Shown here piece after piece: positions 46,830 through 60,417 of a DNA stretch of 64,000 nucleotides. The position numbers were made by a program, and so were the translations under genes. The notes beneath the pieces were generated by a model. The model saw nothing but the letters and a program-made list of their open reading frames with translations, searched no databases and was not told the origin of the DNA. Numbering within the stretch: position 1 is the first letter of the stretch; the number at the start of each line of letters is the position of its first letter. The stretch is from Magicicada septendecula. Lineage: Eukaryota; Arthropoda; Insecta; Hemiptera; Cicadidae. The DNA is taken from assembly GCA_034769895.1 (NCBI GenBank), contig CM068367.1, positions 352,285,111 through 352,349,110 of the forward strand. Reading direction: 5' to 3'.

Positions 46830-48400
46830 CTGTGCATCTCTTTCTTAAAATATAAGTTTGTATGCCTCCTGGTTGTCTTCACCAGTACTCTCTTCTATTC
46901 TCATCAGCACTCTGCAACTTTATACCTCTCCCGTATCTATATGTGCTTATTAGTCCCATTTTGATTTTGGTCTCCATCTTGATCTGTTCTTCAGTACTCT
47001 CCACCTTCCCTGCTTACATCCAGGTGCTCTTCTTTTCACGTGTCTAAACTTCCTCAGGCTGTCTATTTTTATAAACTTTACTACATTCTTTGTCCAGTAA
47101 CATTTCTCCTTGATTTCTCACCCATATTCTTCTAACGTGTATTTTCCAAAGGTCTGTAATTCTTCTAATTATCTTTCTTTAGAACTTGGTAAGTTTATGT
47201 TCATTATTCACAAAATAAGTATCAGTTTATCAGTAGCATAATAAATTTATCAGAACTTGGTAAGTTTACTAGTCACATAATAACGACAGCATACGCTTTC
47301 CTATTAATTTTTCTATCCCTTATTTTTCATTCACCACTGCTCCTGTTTTCTTTTCTCATACACCTATTTTCATACTTTTAACTACCTATATTTCGTTGTT
47401 CCTCATCTTTAGCAACTTGCTCGCTATGACTTTACCTGGTTTACCGTCATTTTTCAGATTTCTGCTTCCGGTGATAGTCTTTGCACCACACCTACTTTCT
47501 CTCACCGGTACCACTACATCACTTTAATAGGAAACAATTTATTTATCATTCTGCAATTACATATTTCCTTACTTACGCTGCCTCATCAACTCCACATAAC
47601 AAACAATTCCCTTATTTTACCCCCTTTTAGTGTTTCCTGTATCATTCCTTCTTTTCAATAAAGTTGCTACAAAACAACGCATGATCTATATGATTGCCAT
47701 ATATCTGCGTTCATATAGCAATCATACGTTCACATCGGGTTGCTTCATCTACGTTACCTGTGTTTTCTTCTGTTTTAAAACCTCTTACTTGCTAGAAAAA
47801 TATTAGTAGTGCTCAGTTAGTTACTCTCCCCTCGTTATCGTTTGTTTACTCGTGAACTGTCTCTTTATCATACCCACTCTTTTAATAGTGTTTCTTCCCT
47901 ATATTAGTATTCAGATCCCACATCATTATACCTACGTCATTCCTTGTCATCCATTTGTAACCCTTTACAGTTCTCTTACATCCTCTCATAAAAAGTTTCT
48001 ATTCCATAATTACCACATTCTCAGTTAGTAAGCATGTCTTTATAATTGTTATATTTCCTTGTTTATTACACATTCTTATGTAGGACAAACTTTCATCTAT
48101 CCTTTGGAATTTCAATTTAATGCTTCTCATCTTCACTCCAACCACAAAAGCCGGTTTTTTCTCCCCTGTTTTAGTTTTCTTCTGAGTAAAAAAATGTATA
48201 GCTTTTCTGTCAATTCTTCATTTTTTTCACCAACTCGTCTCCTGAAGTGACATCAGCTTCGGCCTATACCCCTGTATTTCTCTTACAGTCTTCTAGAGTC
48301 ATCATCGTTTTCGCGTTCAACCTTCCAATCTACATTGATCTATTTTAATCGTTTTTATTTTCTTATCATTCACTCATCCTGTTCATATATATGTCTTTGT
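46830..48400 (-). pseudogene. Decayed LINE ORF2, endonuclease part
   Basis: Minus-strand reading recovers scattered APE-type endonuclease phrases. MRSIKLKFQRIDESLSYIRM leads into NKQGNITIIK. RNDVGIMMWDLNTNIGKK (near 47925) has W for G in the GDLN nuclease motif. An ESRCGAKTITGS phrase stands where RGAD--SDH is expected. Near 46840 LKKEMHRILRRESLDYNHKR resembles the basic linker before the reverse transcriptase. Stops are frequent. The element lies on the same strand as the reverse transcriptase relic at 36.2-37.7 kb and could be its 5' half. Confidence 0.55.
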
Positions 48401-50130
48401 CTTCTAATTCAAGTGCCACATTTCTCTTCCTATCAAATTGAGTATACAGGTCACTACAGATTTTAGCAATCTCATTTTCAGTAGAATAATTAATTAAACT
48501 TATAATAACAACGCTCGGTTATCCTTTCAGTAATTTAAATTTTCGCTAATTGTTTCAACAATTGGAGCCACTGGCAAAGTGTACGACTCAGGATCGGTAA
48601 ATATACATGAGTAATCTTGTACGGGTTAAGATAGACGGTAACTTTATGTGGACTCCATGAAGTAAAGTCAAACTAGCATCACATTCACTAGAGCACAGAA
48701 CACGTGACTTCGTAACTTACGGTTTTGCTAATTTGCAATGCAAATTCTTCAGTACGTAGCAAACTCTAACCATAAAATTAACCCGCTGCAAAGACTTTCC
48801 TTCCTTAGCAGTGTTCATATTTGTTTCTCACTATTGAATACACAATTACACACATGTTTACATTGCGCAAATGGAACATTATATTACAGAAGTAATCAAC
48901 TGATTAGATTACTCACTCCTGTAATTACGTTAATATTTGTAGATATGAACCCTTTGAGAGATTTACTATCCTTTCATAAATACAATTTTTCGTTTTTGTT
49001 TGTCTTTTTATAGAAAAAAATGTAGAATTGGAATTTTGTACAAAAGATTAAGAAAGAAAGCTGTTTTAGAAAACAGAAGAAAGTAATTATGTAACAAACA
49101 AAATCAAGTAAATTTGCTTTGAAACAAGTAAATTCTAAAGTATTTTCTAAAAATGAAATGTTAAAGAATATACGTAATGTTAACTTACAACAGTAACTGC
49201 TGTTATAGATTACCAAAACAATGTTTTATAATATTTGTCACATTGAAACTACCATTTTTACTAAACTTATATATTTAATTACGCAGTAAATTTAATATAT
49301 ATTTTAAATAAACTAAATACAATTGACAGCACTATGTTTTTAATAAGTTTCAAAAATAAAGGTTGAGAGTTAGAGAAATCTCTATTCGTTAAATTTTATG
49401 TATTTTAAGTTAACGCAGATATTTTTAATATAGTTATATATTATATTTCGAAACATTTTATATTTTCAAATCATATGCTGAGAAATAAAGTTCAAATACT
49501 AGTTTATTTGAAATACTAATGGTATTCAACCTAATAATAGCATTTACTATTTCAAATACAAGTGAAATACTAGTGTATTTCAAGTACTAGTGATCAAATA
49601 CTTATGTTAATTCAAAAACTAATGTAATTTAATTACTGAGCATTTGCACTACAAGAAATATGTAACACTATATTGTGATCTTAAAAAAAAATCAGTAAAT
49701 AATTATAAATGAAAAGTGATTTAAAAGTTAAAAACACATTTATTACTTTTAAAGTATAAGAAAAGAATCATTTAATTGTGCTAAACATTAAAATATTTAA
49801 AATTAATATATTTTAATAAAAATTATTTAAGCGATATTAAATGCAACTCTATATAAGCAATTTAAATAGCTGATAATATATATTGTAACGTTACAAAAGT
49901 CAGAGTACCACAAAAACCCAAATTGAACACTCCTAAACATTCAGATACCACAAGAAACAACCAAGTATAACCTTTGAAAGAGGAAAGAGATTAAATACCC
50001 AATTAATTTAAAAGAATAAAGAATAACTCCTTAATAAATGAACATGAATGCTAAAGTAATGAAGACAAACCGACGTATGTGAATCATGAAAAACAATTAA
50101 GTTTATCAAGTAAAGGAGAAATAACATAAC
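48401..50130. other. AT-rich stretch with short palindromic repeats at 49491-49625
   Basis: No gene was recognised. The words AAATACTAGT, GAAATACTAGTGTATTTC and CAAGTACTAGTGATCAAAT recur over about 130 bp and can fold back on each other. Confidence 0.5.
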
Positions 50131-50757
50131 CAGTGGCGAAGCTAGTAGTTAATGAATGGGTAGGCAAAAATCTTATCTTAAATTTTTTTAAGGAATCTGT
50201 AAAAGGACGGTGGTTCAAATCGGACGCTGAGGTAGCGTTTGCTGTAAGCGAATGGTTCCACAAACAGCCGTAAGAATTTTACTAGCAGGGAATCTACAGA
50301 TTAGTGCAACAGTGGGACTCATGTCTTAATGTTATTGGAGACTTCTTTTAAAATCGTTGAATAAAAAATGCTTTATACGTGTTTCTATTGAACAATCCTT
50401 GTATTAGTCATACACAATAATACAACTGATTGAACTTCAAAATTTTAAACTTCATTAGTTTCTATATATATGTTTAATGTTACAATTAATTCAAATAACA
50501 ATCTTGATCATCTGTTAGTTCAGCGGAATAACAGGGACACTTTTAATAACCGCATAAAATAAACACACTTATAAACAACACAGGCGCTTTAACTAAACTG
50601 TTTGGACCACAGAAGTGAGGCATGCCACAACGCTCTATGTGTACAGCGCGGGATAATCCCCCACCCTTCACTTCCCTATCATACCAGCACATTGCTTACA
50701 TACGATGTATACAAAAAAATGCTGAGGCAAGTTTAGGTTGCCTCATTCGCTTTAAAC
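50131..50757 (+). mobile_element. Chimeric hAT-like/mariner element, copy 2, right end missing
   Basis: It starts CAGTGGCGAAGCTAGTAG and follows the reverse complement of 17393-18202 with scattered substitutions. It includes the mariner tail, GAACAATCCTTGTAT and the CCTCATTCGCTTTA segment. Similarity stops near 50757, and the second CAGTGGCG end was not found, so this copy is truncated. It is inverted relative to copy 1, 32 kb away. Confidence 0.8.
50205..50351 (+). pseudogene. Mariner transposase C-terminal fragment, copy 2
   Basis: It reads RWFKSDAEVAFAVSEWFHKQ, then P, stop, EFY, stop, and GIYRLVQQWDSCLNVIGDFF. It shares two of the stop codons with copy 1 (before EFY and before GIYRLV), so the fragment was already dead when the chimera multiplied. 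It keeps KQP where copy 1 has a stop. Confidence 0.75.
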
Positions 50758-53700
50758 GAGCTATACCGAATTTCATCGGTAAAACAATAAGATTGTATCT
50801 TATCTTCAAAAAATATAATTAATGTAACCAAATTAATATCAGACAGAACTGATTAATAATTAAAAATGTACATAGAATATAAGACAAACTGGACAATGGC
50901 GATCAGAATGATAAATAATAGATAGTACTATTAATAAATAATAATAAGTGAGTAATATAACTAGTAAAAACAAAAACATGTGAACTAATTTTAGTCAGTG
51001 AAAGTAAAAGGGGTCAACATAACCTAACCTGTGTGAAATTACACTGGTAAATACAAAAATACGTATTAAAAATGATATAAAACTATTATATATTATACTT
51101 AGATGAAACTAGATGCCATAAAGACTATTCTAAGACAGAGATTAGATCCCTAAGATGTTATAATTGTTGTAATAATGCTCGACATTCCCACCAATCAAAA
51201 CACCTATATCGAGAATTCCGCCGTGGACATAGGTAGGAACAGCGAGAGAGACGCGCAAATTTTAGACAGTACTTCACCATTTTCAAAGCAGTACAGATGA
51301 CAGCCTCTGCGCTAAAGTAATTCGCGATTAACCCATAATGCAGTGAGGTAACGAATGTAAACACGGGCAACCTAACCTTCAAGGCGTAAAGTGAATCGAC
51401 TTCGAGTACAAGTGTAGTGAAGTGGTGTATTAATACAGCAATGAATGCTAATTAAAGTATTAATAGTGAATATAAAAAATATAAAAAGGAATTAAGGAAA
51501 TTATAGTGACATTTATAAAAAATACTTAATGAATTTAGTACATTATATGATAATGCCATTCGAAATTATTAAACACTTGTAACTATTTAGTAACACTACA
51601 CAACCAACAAAACATTATTATTCTAGCACTTTCAACTTACTAAACGTAATTTAATTGTGAGTTGAGATTAACGTGGGTAACCTCACCATCACTGATTAAC
51701 CTCCAAATTAGACGTCAGTGTTCAGACGAACTTTATTGTACTAGGTTAAGTATTTAATCAACTTATATTGTAATCACTCTCGTTTTACGATGTTTTAATA
51801 ATAGTAATCAGCATTTTAGTTACGTATGTTGCAGTTAAAAGAACTCTACTGTATATAAACAACTAAGACAGTTTTGTCAACAAAGACGATTTCCACAACA
51901 TTGTGATGAACCCTGAGATATGAGTTTCGAACCAAATAACCGATTGTTTTCAGTAAAAATAAACTGATTAATTGTTTTTAAAAAGGATTTAATATTACAT
52001 CTTACGATGAATAAAAAGCATTTGGACAAAATTAATGAAGCACGAATTTATTTTATTCAGTTATTAGTGGTGTTGTCTATTCAGAGCTATTAGTGGTGTT
52101 GAGTTAAGGTTATGTTTACATCTGGGTCAGTTGGTAGCACCCATGGCCCCCCGAATTGAAGTATTTCAAACATTCCATTAATCATCAATGACTATAACTA
52201 AATGAATAGTATTGTAACCAGTGAAGGATAAACAATAGAAGTAAGTACTTATTTTTATCAACAACATAATATTATTTATAACCACAACAGAAAGATTTAT
52301 CACAACAACATTGAGTGACGATTACTGCGGGTGGTGTTAGTCCATAAGACAATGGAACTTAATACAACTCAAGCCATTAGAGCCGTTTAATCAACATAGT
52401 CCATTAATGAGGCATTAAAATAATTAACAACCGAACATAATTCATAATAATAAATTATAAATACCTAATATAACCCAAATTGTACTTCGGTATAAGAGGG
52501 CGAAACGGTATTACTACATCTAACAAACAAACACACCAGAAAGGACGATTACAATATAAAAACAAGGAACCCAATACATCATTAAACATTTACATTTTTT
52601 CTGAAAACAACTCGCGCCCGTGCAGAAATTATTCGTAATAACTGGATAATTATTCGTTATTCCATTCTTTTTATTAGGGTCATAAATTATAGCTATTGTT
52701 TATAGGTCGTCATAATAACAGCATAGTTACTGATCGTATGCTTAATGTGACGTAAGTTTGCATACTTTGTACATGCTAATACGATTTGAACTTAACGAGA
52801 CTATACTATCGGGTTTCTTTATCTACGGACTCAATTCAGATTCTATCTCAGAAGAACGTTGGTTTTCGTTTATTCTTCCTTATATGATCACTGGGAAACA
52901 CAATTTTTGTCCCAGGAGATGCCGGTACTGTTCCTTATGTAAATTTTTTCGTTGAATTCAAAAATGCAATCAGAAGTTTTTTATGAAGAAGTGCTTGTGT
53001 GACAATCAATTTTCCAAGAATAAATAATTTTCAACACTCTTTTATTTAATTGCAAGATAAATACACTTCAAAGTTTGTTTTCAGCCAATCAAGATGTGGT
53101 ACAACTTACTGACATGTCATGACATGAATCGTGTAGCTTATATGTCATTACCATTCTTCTACCACAGTACGACTTTCTTCATTAAAAAAGCATTAATACA
53201 GTTTATGATTGTGAAGTGCATATTGTCTTCTGTACTATAATAGTACAGTGTTTGAAATTTTTATCATGCCAAGGTAATGTATAAATCATCCAGATAGTTT
53301 CTGTTATGTGTGTAGTGGAGTAACTTTCAAATCTCAGAGTCGTAATTTTAAACAGTCTGTAAAATACCCTAATTTGCCTTCCACAATGAGACTTCCACAC
53401 AGTGTGAATTTTCCCATTTCATAACTTCTAGCATATGTAATACTGAGTGATGATAACTGGGATACCAACCAAAAACACAAAGAAAAGATGAAAACCCATA
53501 TGATGCTGATTTTGAAGCAAGTACGTCTTCACGTGAACCTCACTTATTAACGCTTAACGCAATGTGATGTTAATGTTCTAATGCGTAGTTTACGCAATAG
53601 GCAGTCTAGAACTTTAGGATCTAAGTTATAAGGATTGAATCTTCTCGCGGATAACACTTGACATATTTCCTCTTTCTTATTAGACTAATATACGTTTTCT

Positions 53701-53998
53701 TAGTACCATGTTTAATCACTTGGATTCGCAGAACTCGGCTGGCTGAATTTGCCACTGCGCGATTCCTATAAGTACGGCAGGCCACTGTTGCGCAATATTG
53801 TTTACGGAAAGGCTCCAGTCCCGGGAAAATAATCTAGTAGCGTCGTGGAAGCTGGCGAAGGAGCGGGCAGAAAACGGAAGAATTTTTCGAACTACGTCAT
53901 CCAGCCAATCTCGTAATATGTGATTAGCTTGACAAGGCACAGTAACATACTTGTATGGTTATAGTTAACTGGCGTCTGACCAGTATTGTTAATGTATG
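50758..53998. other. AT-rich stretch without a recognised gene
   Basis: Only short, motif-free open frames on both strands. A GC-richer patch at 53720-53940 with a 74-codon minus frame could not be assigned. Confidence 0.5.
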
Positions 53999-54006
53999 TT
54001 AATGGA

Positions 54007-54263
54007 GTTTATTAGACCAGTTATGTATCGCGTCTGGCTACTAACCTAGAGGTCCCGGACGCATCATAAAATCAAGGTACTTTTTTCACATCCCCCCCTA
54101 CAAGGTAGACCTAGGATAATATCCTGGGATAATAATGGGCGGTCGAACCGTAGTAGTGGCCACACAACCTTCCTTGTTTGGGAACGGCTCAACTAAGACA
54201 GCCTACCCTGCCTAGCTAGCTCCTAGGCTGTTTAGGCTGTAAAGAAAGAGCCATTATTATTAT

Positions 54264-54294
<31 letters not shown>
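54007..54294 (+). mobile_element. tRNA-derived SINE candidate, 288 bp
   Basis: TTAATGGA flanks both ends (53999-54006 and 54295-54302), although part of the right copy merges with the T-run. The head reads TAGACCAGTTATG (A-box-like, 54013) followed by GCGTCTGGCTACTAACCTAG and AGGTCCCGG, the anticodon arm and variable-loop area of a tRNA. The B box that should follow is lost. The body ends AAGAGCCATTATTATTATTA, then a T-run, a simple-repeat tail typical of insect SINEs. Confidence 0.55.

Positions 54295-54296
<2 letters not shown>
54255..54296. repeat. (ATT)n and poly-T tail
   Basis: About five ATT units followed by about 30 T. Interpreted as the 3' tail of the SINE. Confidence 0.9.
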
Positions 54297-54299
<3 letters not shown>

Positions 54300-54302
54300 G
54301 GA

Positions 54303-57300
54303 ATATTAATTGATTCTTAGCACAGTGAAGCAAATTAATGAAGTATAACCACTGTACCAGGATGCAAGAAATCTCGAATATTAGTACGTATTTTAAAAAA
54401 AATTTTAAATGAGATTAATAAAATTTAATTGCTGACGGCTTCAGTGACTTTACTTTTTTCAATAAACAAATTAAACTCTTTTCCTAACAATATAGAATAA
54501 AAATTACAAATAAAATATAAATAATAAACCTTTTGTAGTCAATTCTAAACGTTATCACAAATTTTATGGACTTCGAATTTTTTACTGTAGAGAAGTGGGA
54601 TAATTTTGAAGTTCATAGGTCACATGACACAGAGGCCCGAAAGCCAACGGTCGTATACAATTTATGAAGTAACCTACGTAGACGCTAAAAGGATAGAGAA
54701 AGCCTCACTTTGCACTGTGGGATGTATATTAGTTCATCTTTGTGATCTGCGTTGTGTTAATGATAACATAATAGCTACGAGATGAACTGTTAGAAGAGTG
54801 ATCTCATATTTTTACCTCTTTTATTGGTTCAGTTTAATATACAGGCTTTTCATATTGCAACTGAATAAACATAGCTTTTTACGCTGTTTTCTATTACCCT
54901 GATTGGGGAATAAATCGTGAGGGCTTGACCCACATAGCTTCAAACCACTTCAAACCAATCTTCCGTAATAGAGCAAACAAATAAAACTGTTTCCTAATAA
55001 AATATTCCAAGTTGGAAGCATCAGCATTTACAGGACTGCTAAAATAGAATCCACAGGACTTTTCTGTATTACATGGGTCATTTTAATACTGCAATAAATA
55101 TATTTATTTACATATGTACGCGTGTGTGGAAGGGAGAGATAATGCATACACTACACAAACTATATTTGCATATATTAAATAATTTAAGGTGGAGTACTTC
55201 CGCCTTATTATTATTATTTTTTTTTTATCAACATGGGTCTGTATTGATTGTTAGCAATTATTTGAAAATAATGTTTATATTTTTCAATTAAACTTTTTTC
55301 TTTTTTACCGTATCTTATTGGTGATCAAAGGGACGCAGGAGTAAATTCACAAAAATTGATTCCTCAGTTTTTTCAGAAAATCGTTTCCGAGTTTTAATAG
55401 GCCTATTTTATTCTTAGGAATGAAAATTTTCATTGATTAAAATAAAAATATCGCGTTTCATAAAAGTATGTGTTTGCACATGTATATAAGTGCGAAACAA
55501 CAGACGAATAAATAAAAACTGTATTTTAGGTTGTATTAGCTACTTCTCCCATTGGGATAATTACCTAATTGTTAACTCAAGACAGCGAGCTCAATATAGC
55601 TTTTTCCAGAACAGTAACAACAATTTTAATAGAATTAATTATAAATTTATTATTCTGTTCTGTCCTCCTTTTGCTTGAACTGACTTTGCCAATGGCCATG
55701 TTAAAAACGTTATGTGGATGTTTATTTAGAAGTCATTTGGATGCTCCCTCTAGGCTGACTGACACTTCTAATGCTTACACAGCTTGTGACTAAACGGATT
55801 TAAAATAGCTTAAAACTTAGATTGAAATCGTTGAAACCTGTGACTATAAATTATAAGACGTATGTAATTTTGTTTTATTCAGTTCTTGTCATCCAATTTT
55901 AAACGTTTTGATAATCATTCGACGTACAAAAATTTACAGTATAACATCAAAATTACTGTAAAACAAAGTTTATTATCATTTTACGATACGGTAAAGATTT
56001 TTTTGTGTGTCCGTTATGGTATTGACCATAGAAATCTCTACAAAGCAAATTCTACTGTTCCATCTTCAAATACCGTAACTGCACCTTTTGAGAACATTGC
56101 TCATAAGGATAGAGAATATGAATACGAATTCACTAGATGGAGCCACATTCCGACAGGTCGCCTCGGTAGTAGATACATGCGTCTACACGATTACAAGAGA
56201 TTGTGTGATTGTGTGTGTGTCTTTTTACGTTGTAGATCTTTGACAGGAAACTCTTTTCTAAGCAGCAAATTAAACATGTAGTTTTAGAATGGAAGACAAA
56301 AATATATTCACAACCTTCGATTATAACGTTTAAAAATCTACCACTTGTAACGTCTAGTTTTTAACATCCGTGTTGGTTATATGTTTATATTATAATATAT
56401 GTTGGTTATAATAAAATTCATATTTATCTGTGCAATCATGTAAATTTAAATGCATATTTGCTCAACACAGTTTGAGTATATAAGAAATTCCGTAAGTAGT
56501 CTCAAAACAACTTAGAAGTGAATTTAGCATTTAGTCATTTTTACCGGCAGGTTTACAAAATTCATAGGAAAGTCAGGGAAATTTGTAAAATATTAAACAT
56601 AGAAAAGATACTGTGTTCATTTACTAAGACCTAAAAAGAATCTTTTTAGTGTGATTGTTAGACACTGATTATATTTTTATGCCTCTAGTACCAGTAAATA
56701 AAGTAGTTAAGCAAAGTTTTTGTATCTGTTTAACACAACTTTATAGATTCATGTGTATACAATATATATACTAAATCCTATCCAGCAAACATCAAGTGAC
56801 ATATATAGCCTCACTCGTCTTCACAATTTAGTCAATCTGACACCAGTAGTGTGGTGTTATAAACTGACTCTGAAATCTTGTGTACTGAAAGACACTAACA
56901 TGATTACTGCGGTTGTATTCGGCAAATAAATACACTAGCTTCTAATCAGTTATTAATACAACACAAATTCTAAATGTGATATTTATGTAGTTAAAGTATT
57001 CCTTTATTGGTGAGTCAAACACAGAAACATTCTTAAATTTTATAAGAACTTCTTTAAGCAAAAAAATTGTTTCTCACAAAAAAATGTCGGGTAATACTCA
57101 TTTTCTCCTCCTCTATAACGGATAAAGTACTTTATAATATCTCGATTAACGTTTTGTGTACGTGTGTTTTTGTGTGTGTGGGCGTGTATATGTTTTTGTA
57201 AAATGTAATATACATAAATGTTACATGAGGCGGTGAGAAGTATGAAACACGTATCTCTCTCGGGTTTCGTTTATTCTACACACATCCGTAATCGTATTTT

Positions 57301-57735
57301 TATTTTGCAAACGGATCCAGCGTGAGAGTATGACTGTGTGCATAAGAAACACAAACTCTTCAACATACGTGCTTCTTATCGTGTGTGGTTGTATTCAATC
57401 GTAGGAATGTAAAGCCCTTCCTCAAACAAACGACCAAATCGTCTTGCAACCATTCACTTTGAGTTCGCTGACCTGGTCTATACAATTTCCGTTTTTTTTT
57501 TTTTTTTTAATGAGGGTAAACAAACAACATTTTAATACACTAAACAATTTTGTAAATGTACAATTTTTGTTGTTTCTTTTTGGAGTGAAAAGAGAAACGA
57601 CGGAAATGATTAAACTTCAGCTAAAGAAGAATACCAATTGTAATTAACTCAGTTTCTACCTAGTTTTTACAGTAAAAACAGTTTTTAGAGTTAGTGGGCC
57701 CCTAGACTGCACATGTGGTGCTGGCCCGCCAACTA
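54303..57735. other. AT-rich stretch without a recognised gene
   Basis: The longest frame (55886-56281, 131 codons) has no motif and no supporting context, so it is not called. A short TG tract lies near 57165-57180. Confidence 0.5.
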
Positions 57736-57764
57736 CCGGGGGAGGGTCCGGGTCCCTCCCCCGG
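57736..57764. repeat. GC-only hairpin in AT-rich DNA
   Basis: CCGGGGGAGGG and CCCTCCCCCGG form a perfect 11-bp stem with loop TCCGGGT. A GC-rich patch from about 57690 precedes it and AAAATTTTG follows. It may be the end of an unrecognised transposon. Confidence 0.9.
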
Positions 57765-60355
57765 AAAATTTTGATAAATATATCTTCCAGAACTGACTTC
57801 AAATAAAATCACTGTTAAGTGAACAAATTAAATTGGAAAATATTGTTTTTGTACATTTTCAATAGGCTACTATGTTAAACAATTTAACGGTTTCAAGGTA
57901 TCTCAATGTACAATGGCATTCTAGAATCTATGAAAATAATAATAAAAGATTGCACTCGTTTGTTTATTACACTCAAAAGACCCTAAACAAAATAAATGTA
58001 GGAAAAGTGAAAACAGCAGATTTTCAAAGGAAAAGAAAACAATTTCATTGTAATTATCACAAATTAAGCAGATTTTTAAAAAGTACATAAAAGTATTAGT
58101 GTTATCTTCATTGTACAAATCTGAAAGTAAATCATAATTTTTCTGCATCATAAAAAGATTGTAGTATACTACTTTCATTAAGATCCTGTTTAATTATTGA
58201 CACTCGCCTACACGTAATATTAACAAATTTACTTATGACATCTTCATAACACAACTTCATAAGACCCTAGGATAAATTAACAAAACTACCACCTGAAAAG
58301 TTTTATTTCAAGTTTATTCTCAAAAACAATACTTTATTACTTTCATGCACATAAATAAATCAACTTATTTCTTAATTTTATGATAGATCTATTTTTTTTA
58401 TTTTTTATCTCCTTTGCCATATTGTCCTTTTCCGATGGTTGTCTTTTATCCTTTTTTGGACCCTAATACTTTAAATACAAACGACACCTGTAATGTATAC
58501 ATAATCCTCTTGAAATTAACTCTTATACAACGCACGGTTTGAGGGGCTCATATTACAACCATCGCTATATTGGAAAACAAATATTTATTAACAATTATCT
58601 CTCTCTATTTAAATTATATTCTACATGTTGGAAAATAATGTCTCAAACCCTCTTTATCAAATAAAATAATGACTATGAATAGATTAAGATAAATAAATAG
58701 TGTAATTCAAAGGAAAACACTCACCTTTCAAACTTTACGAATTCGCGGAAACCAAAAACTCACTTTCGCTCACGAATACACAGCAGTAACCTAACCTTAA
58801 CACTCTAGCGACAACACATTTAACTAAAACCAATAGTTTTCGTTTTAATGACCAGGTTGAATGAGCTGTTTGAAGATATATTAGCGGGCTCATATTATAG
58901 GCCTATACATGGGTCATAATACCAACTTATCCTCTAATAACTTCAACTATTCTCTGAAACACGAACCAAATAATTTTTATGCAAGCTGAGTGTTCTTTGT
59001 TTTTACTTTTGTTTGTGATGCAAGCCCTTAAGCTGCAGTATATGCATCCTAAGCTTAAATCCGGCACTGTTGCTGCAAACTAATCTTAGAATTGAAGACA
59101 TAAGAAGAGAAGATAGAAAAATATAGCACATACTTTTAATTACCAGCATTGATAATACTATTTCGTCTGTGTCATTTAACCTGCTATAATTTTTGTTTAT
59201 TTTTAACTTATGAATAGATATTTTTGTTTTCATAATTACGTTACGTTCGTAACGTTTAGTACGTTGAAAGAACGTTTGGTTCGTAGTTTTATTATTACTT
59301 ATCAGAAAGGAAGTAGTTCTGTATGAGAGTTCTAGGAGAAGAACTGATAATAAGCTCTGAGGAAAATGAATCTATTAAAGAGCTTAAAGGGCGTTGTAAG
59401 TATATACTAACACTATTTGTTTTATTGTCCGTGAAATAACTTTCAAATTATAGAAATTTTCATTTATTCGTGCAAAAAAGGATTAAAAGGATTTACGGTT
59501 TCTGTGTTCATATGATGAAATATTTTTTAATCCCGCTAATTTTATTTCCATTGATTGTTGTCATTCAGAATAATTATAATTTTTACATAACTGTTCGCAA
59601 CGTCAATAAACAGAATATAACGTGTTTATTACAACGGTCTGTGTTGTATGGTGGCAACGTAGTCTCAGTGTACATATGATACCTTGATTAATTCATATTA
59701 TGACTCTGACACTACAGTGATTTTGTTCAGTCGCAGAAGAGGAATTGTTAATTATTCATAATGGATTATTATAATTAGGAAGATTAGGCATCAAATTAAA
59801 TTGGTAGGTGTTTGAATTTTATCTGACTTTCCATCTCACATTTACCCTAATTTACAAAATATACTTGATCAATAGAATAAATAAATATTAAAAATTTGTG
59901 TAAAGCCTCAGTTTAAACACGAAGACTATCGTCAATAACTTCGGGGCAGACGATGTGGTGTTACAAAAATCAATTAACTACAAACACAATCAGTTTTACG
60001 TAGATAATCTGAAAGCAAAATGTGACAGAGGCTCAAAGTGACACATTTGATTGCAGTCAAACTTTAGTCCCGATAAGTTATTTACTATTCGCACCGAATA
60101 CTCTCTCGTTCCAAATGTACATCAACAACTTTTCGCGCTGAAGTTAATAATATTACTGAGAACGTCCATCAGGTTCCGTCGTTGATGGTGTTAGCGAATT
60201 ACAAGGCAACCGCACTGACGCGCGCACGCTCAAAGAGACACACAAACACCCACACCCAAGCTCGGACACGCTGAATGAGTGATTCTTACAGAAAATGTAA
60301 CCTACTCTTTTTCGGAATATTATATTTTCAGTAGGTCTACATTAAACAACATAAC

Positions 60356-60357
<2 letters not shown>
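57765..60357. other. AT-rich stretch without a recognised gene
   Basis: No coding or RNA gene signal was seen. The patch at 60170-60270 is CA- and GC-richer but not assignable. Confidence 0.5.

Positions 60358-60416
<59 letters not shown>
60358..60416. repeat. (TG)n microsatellite, about 59 bp
   Basis: Uninterrupted TG dinucleotides. Confidence 0.97.

Positions 60417-60417
<1 letters not shown>

Noticed and set aside
51018..51031. AACCTAACCT (also near 58787) as interstitial insect telomere repeats
   Set aside because: Only about two units each; far too short to distinguish from chance.
55886..56281. 131-codon plus-strand open frame
   Set aside because: No motif, low-complexity ends and no context; likely chance.
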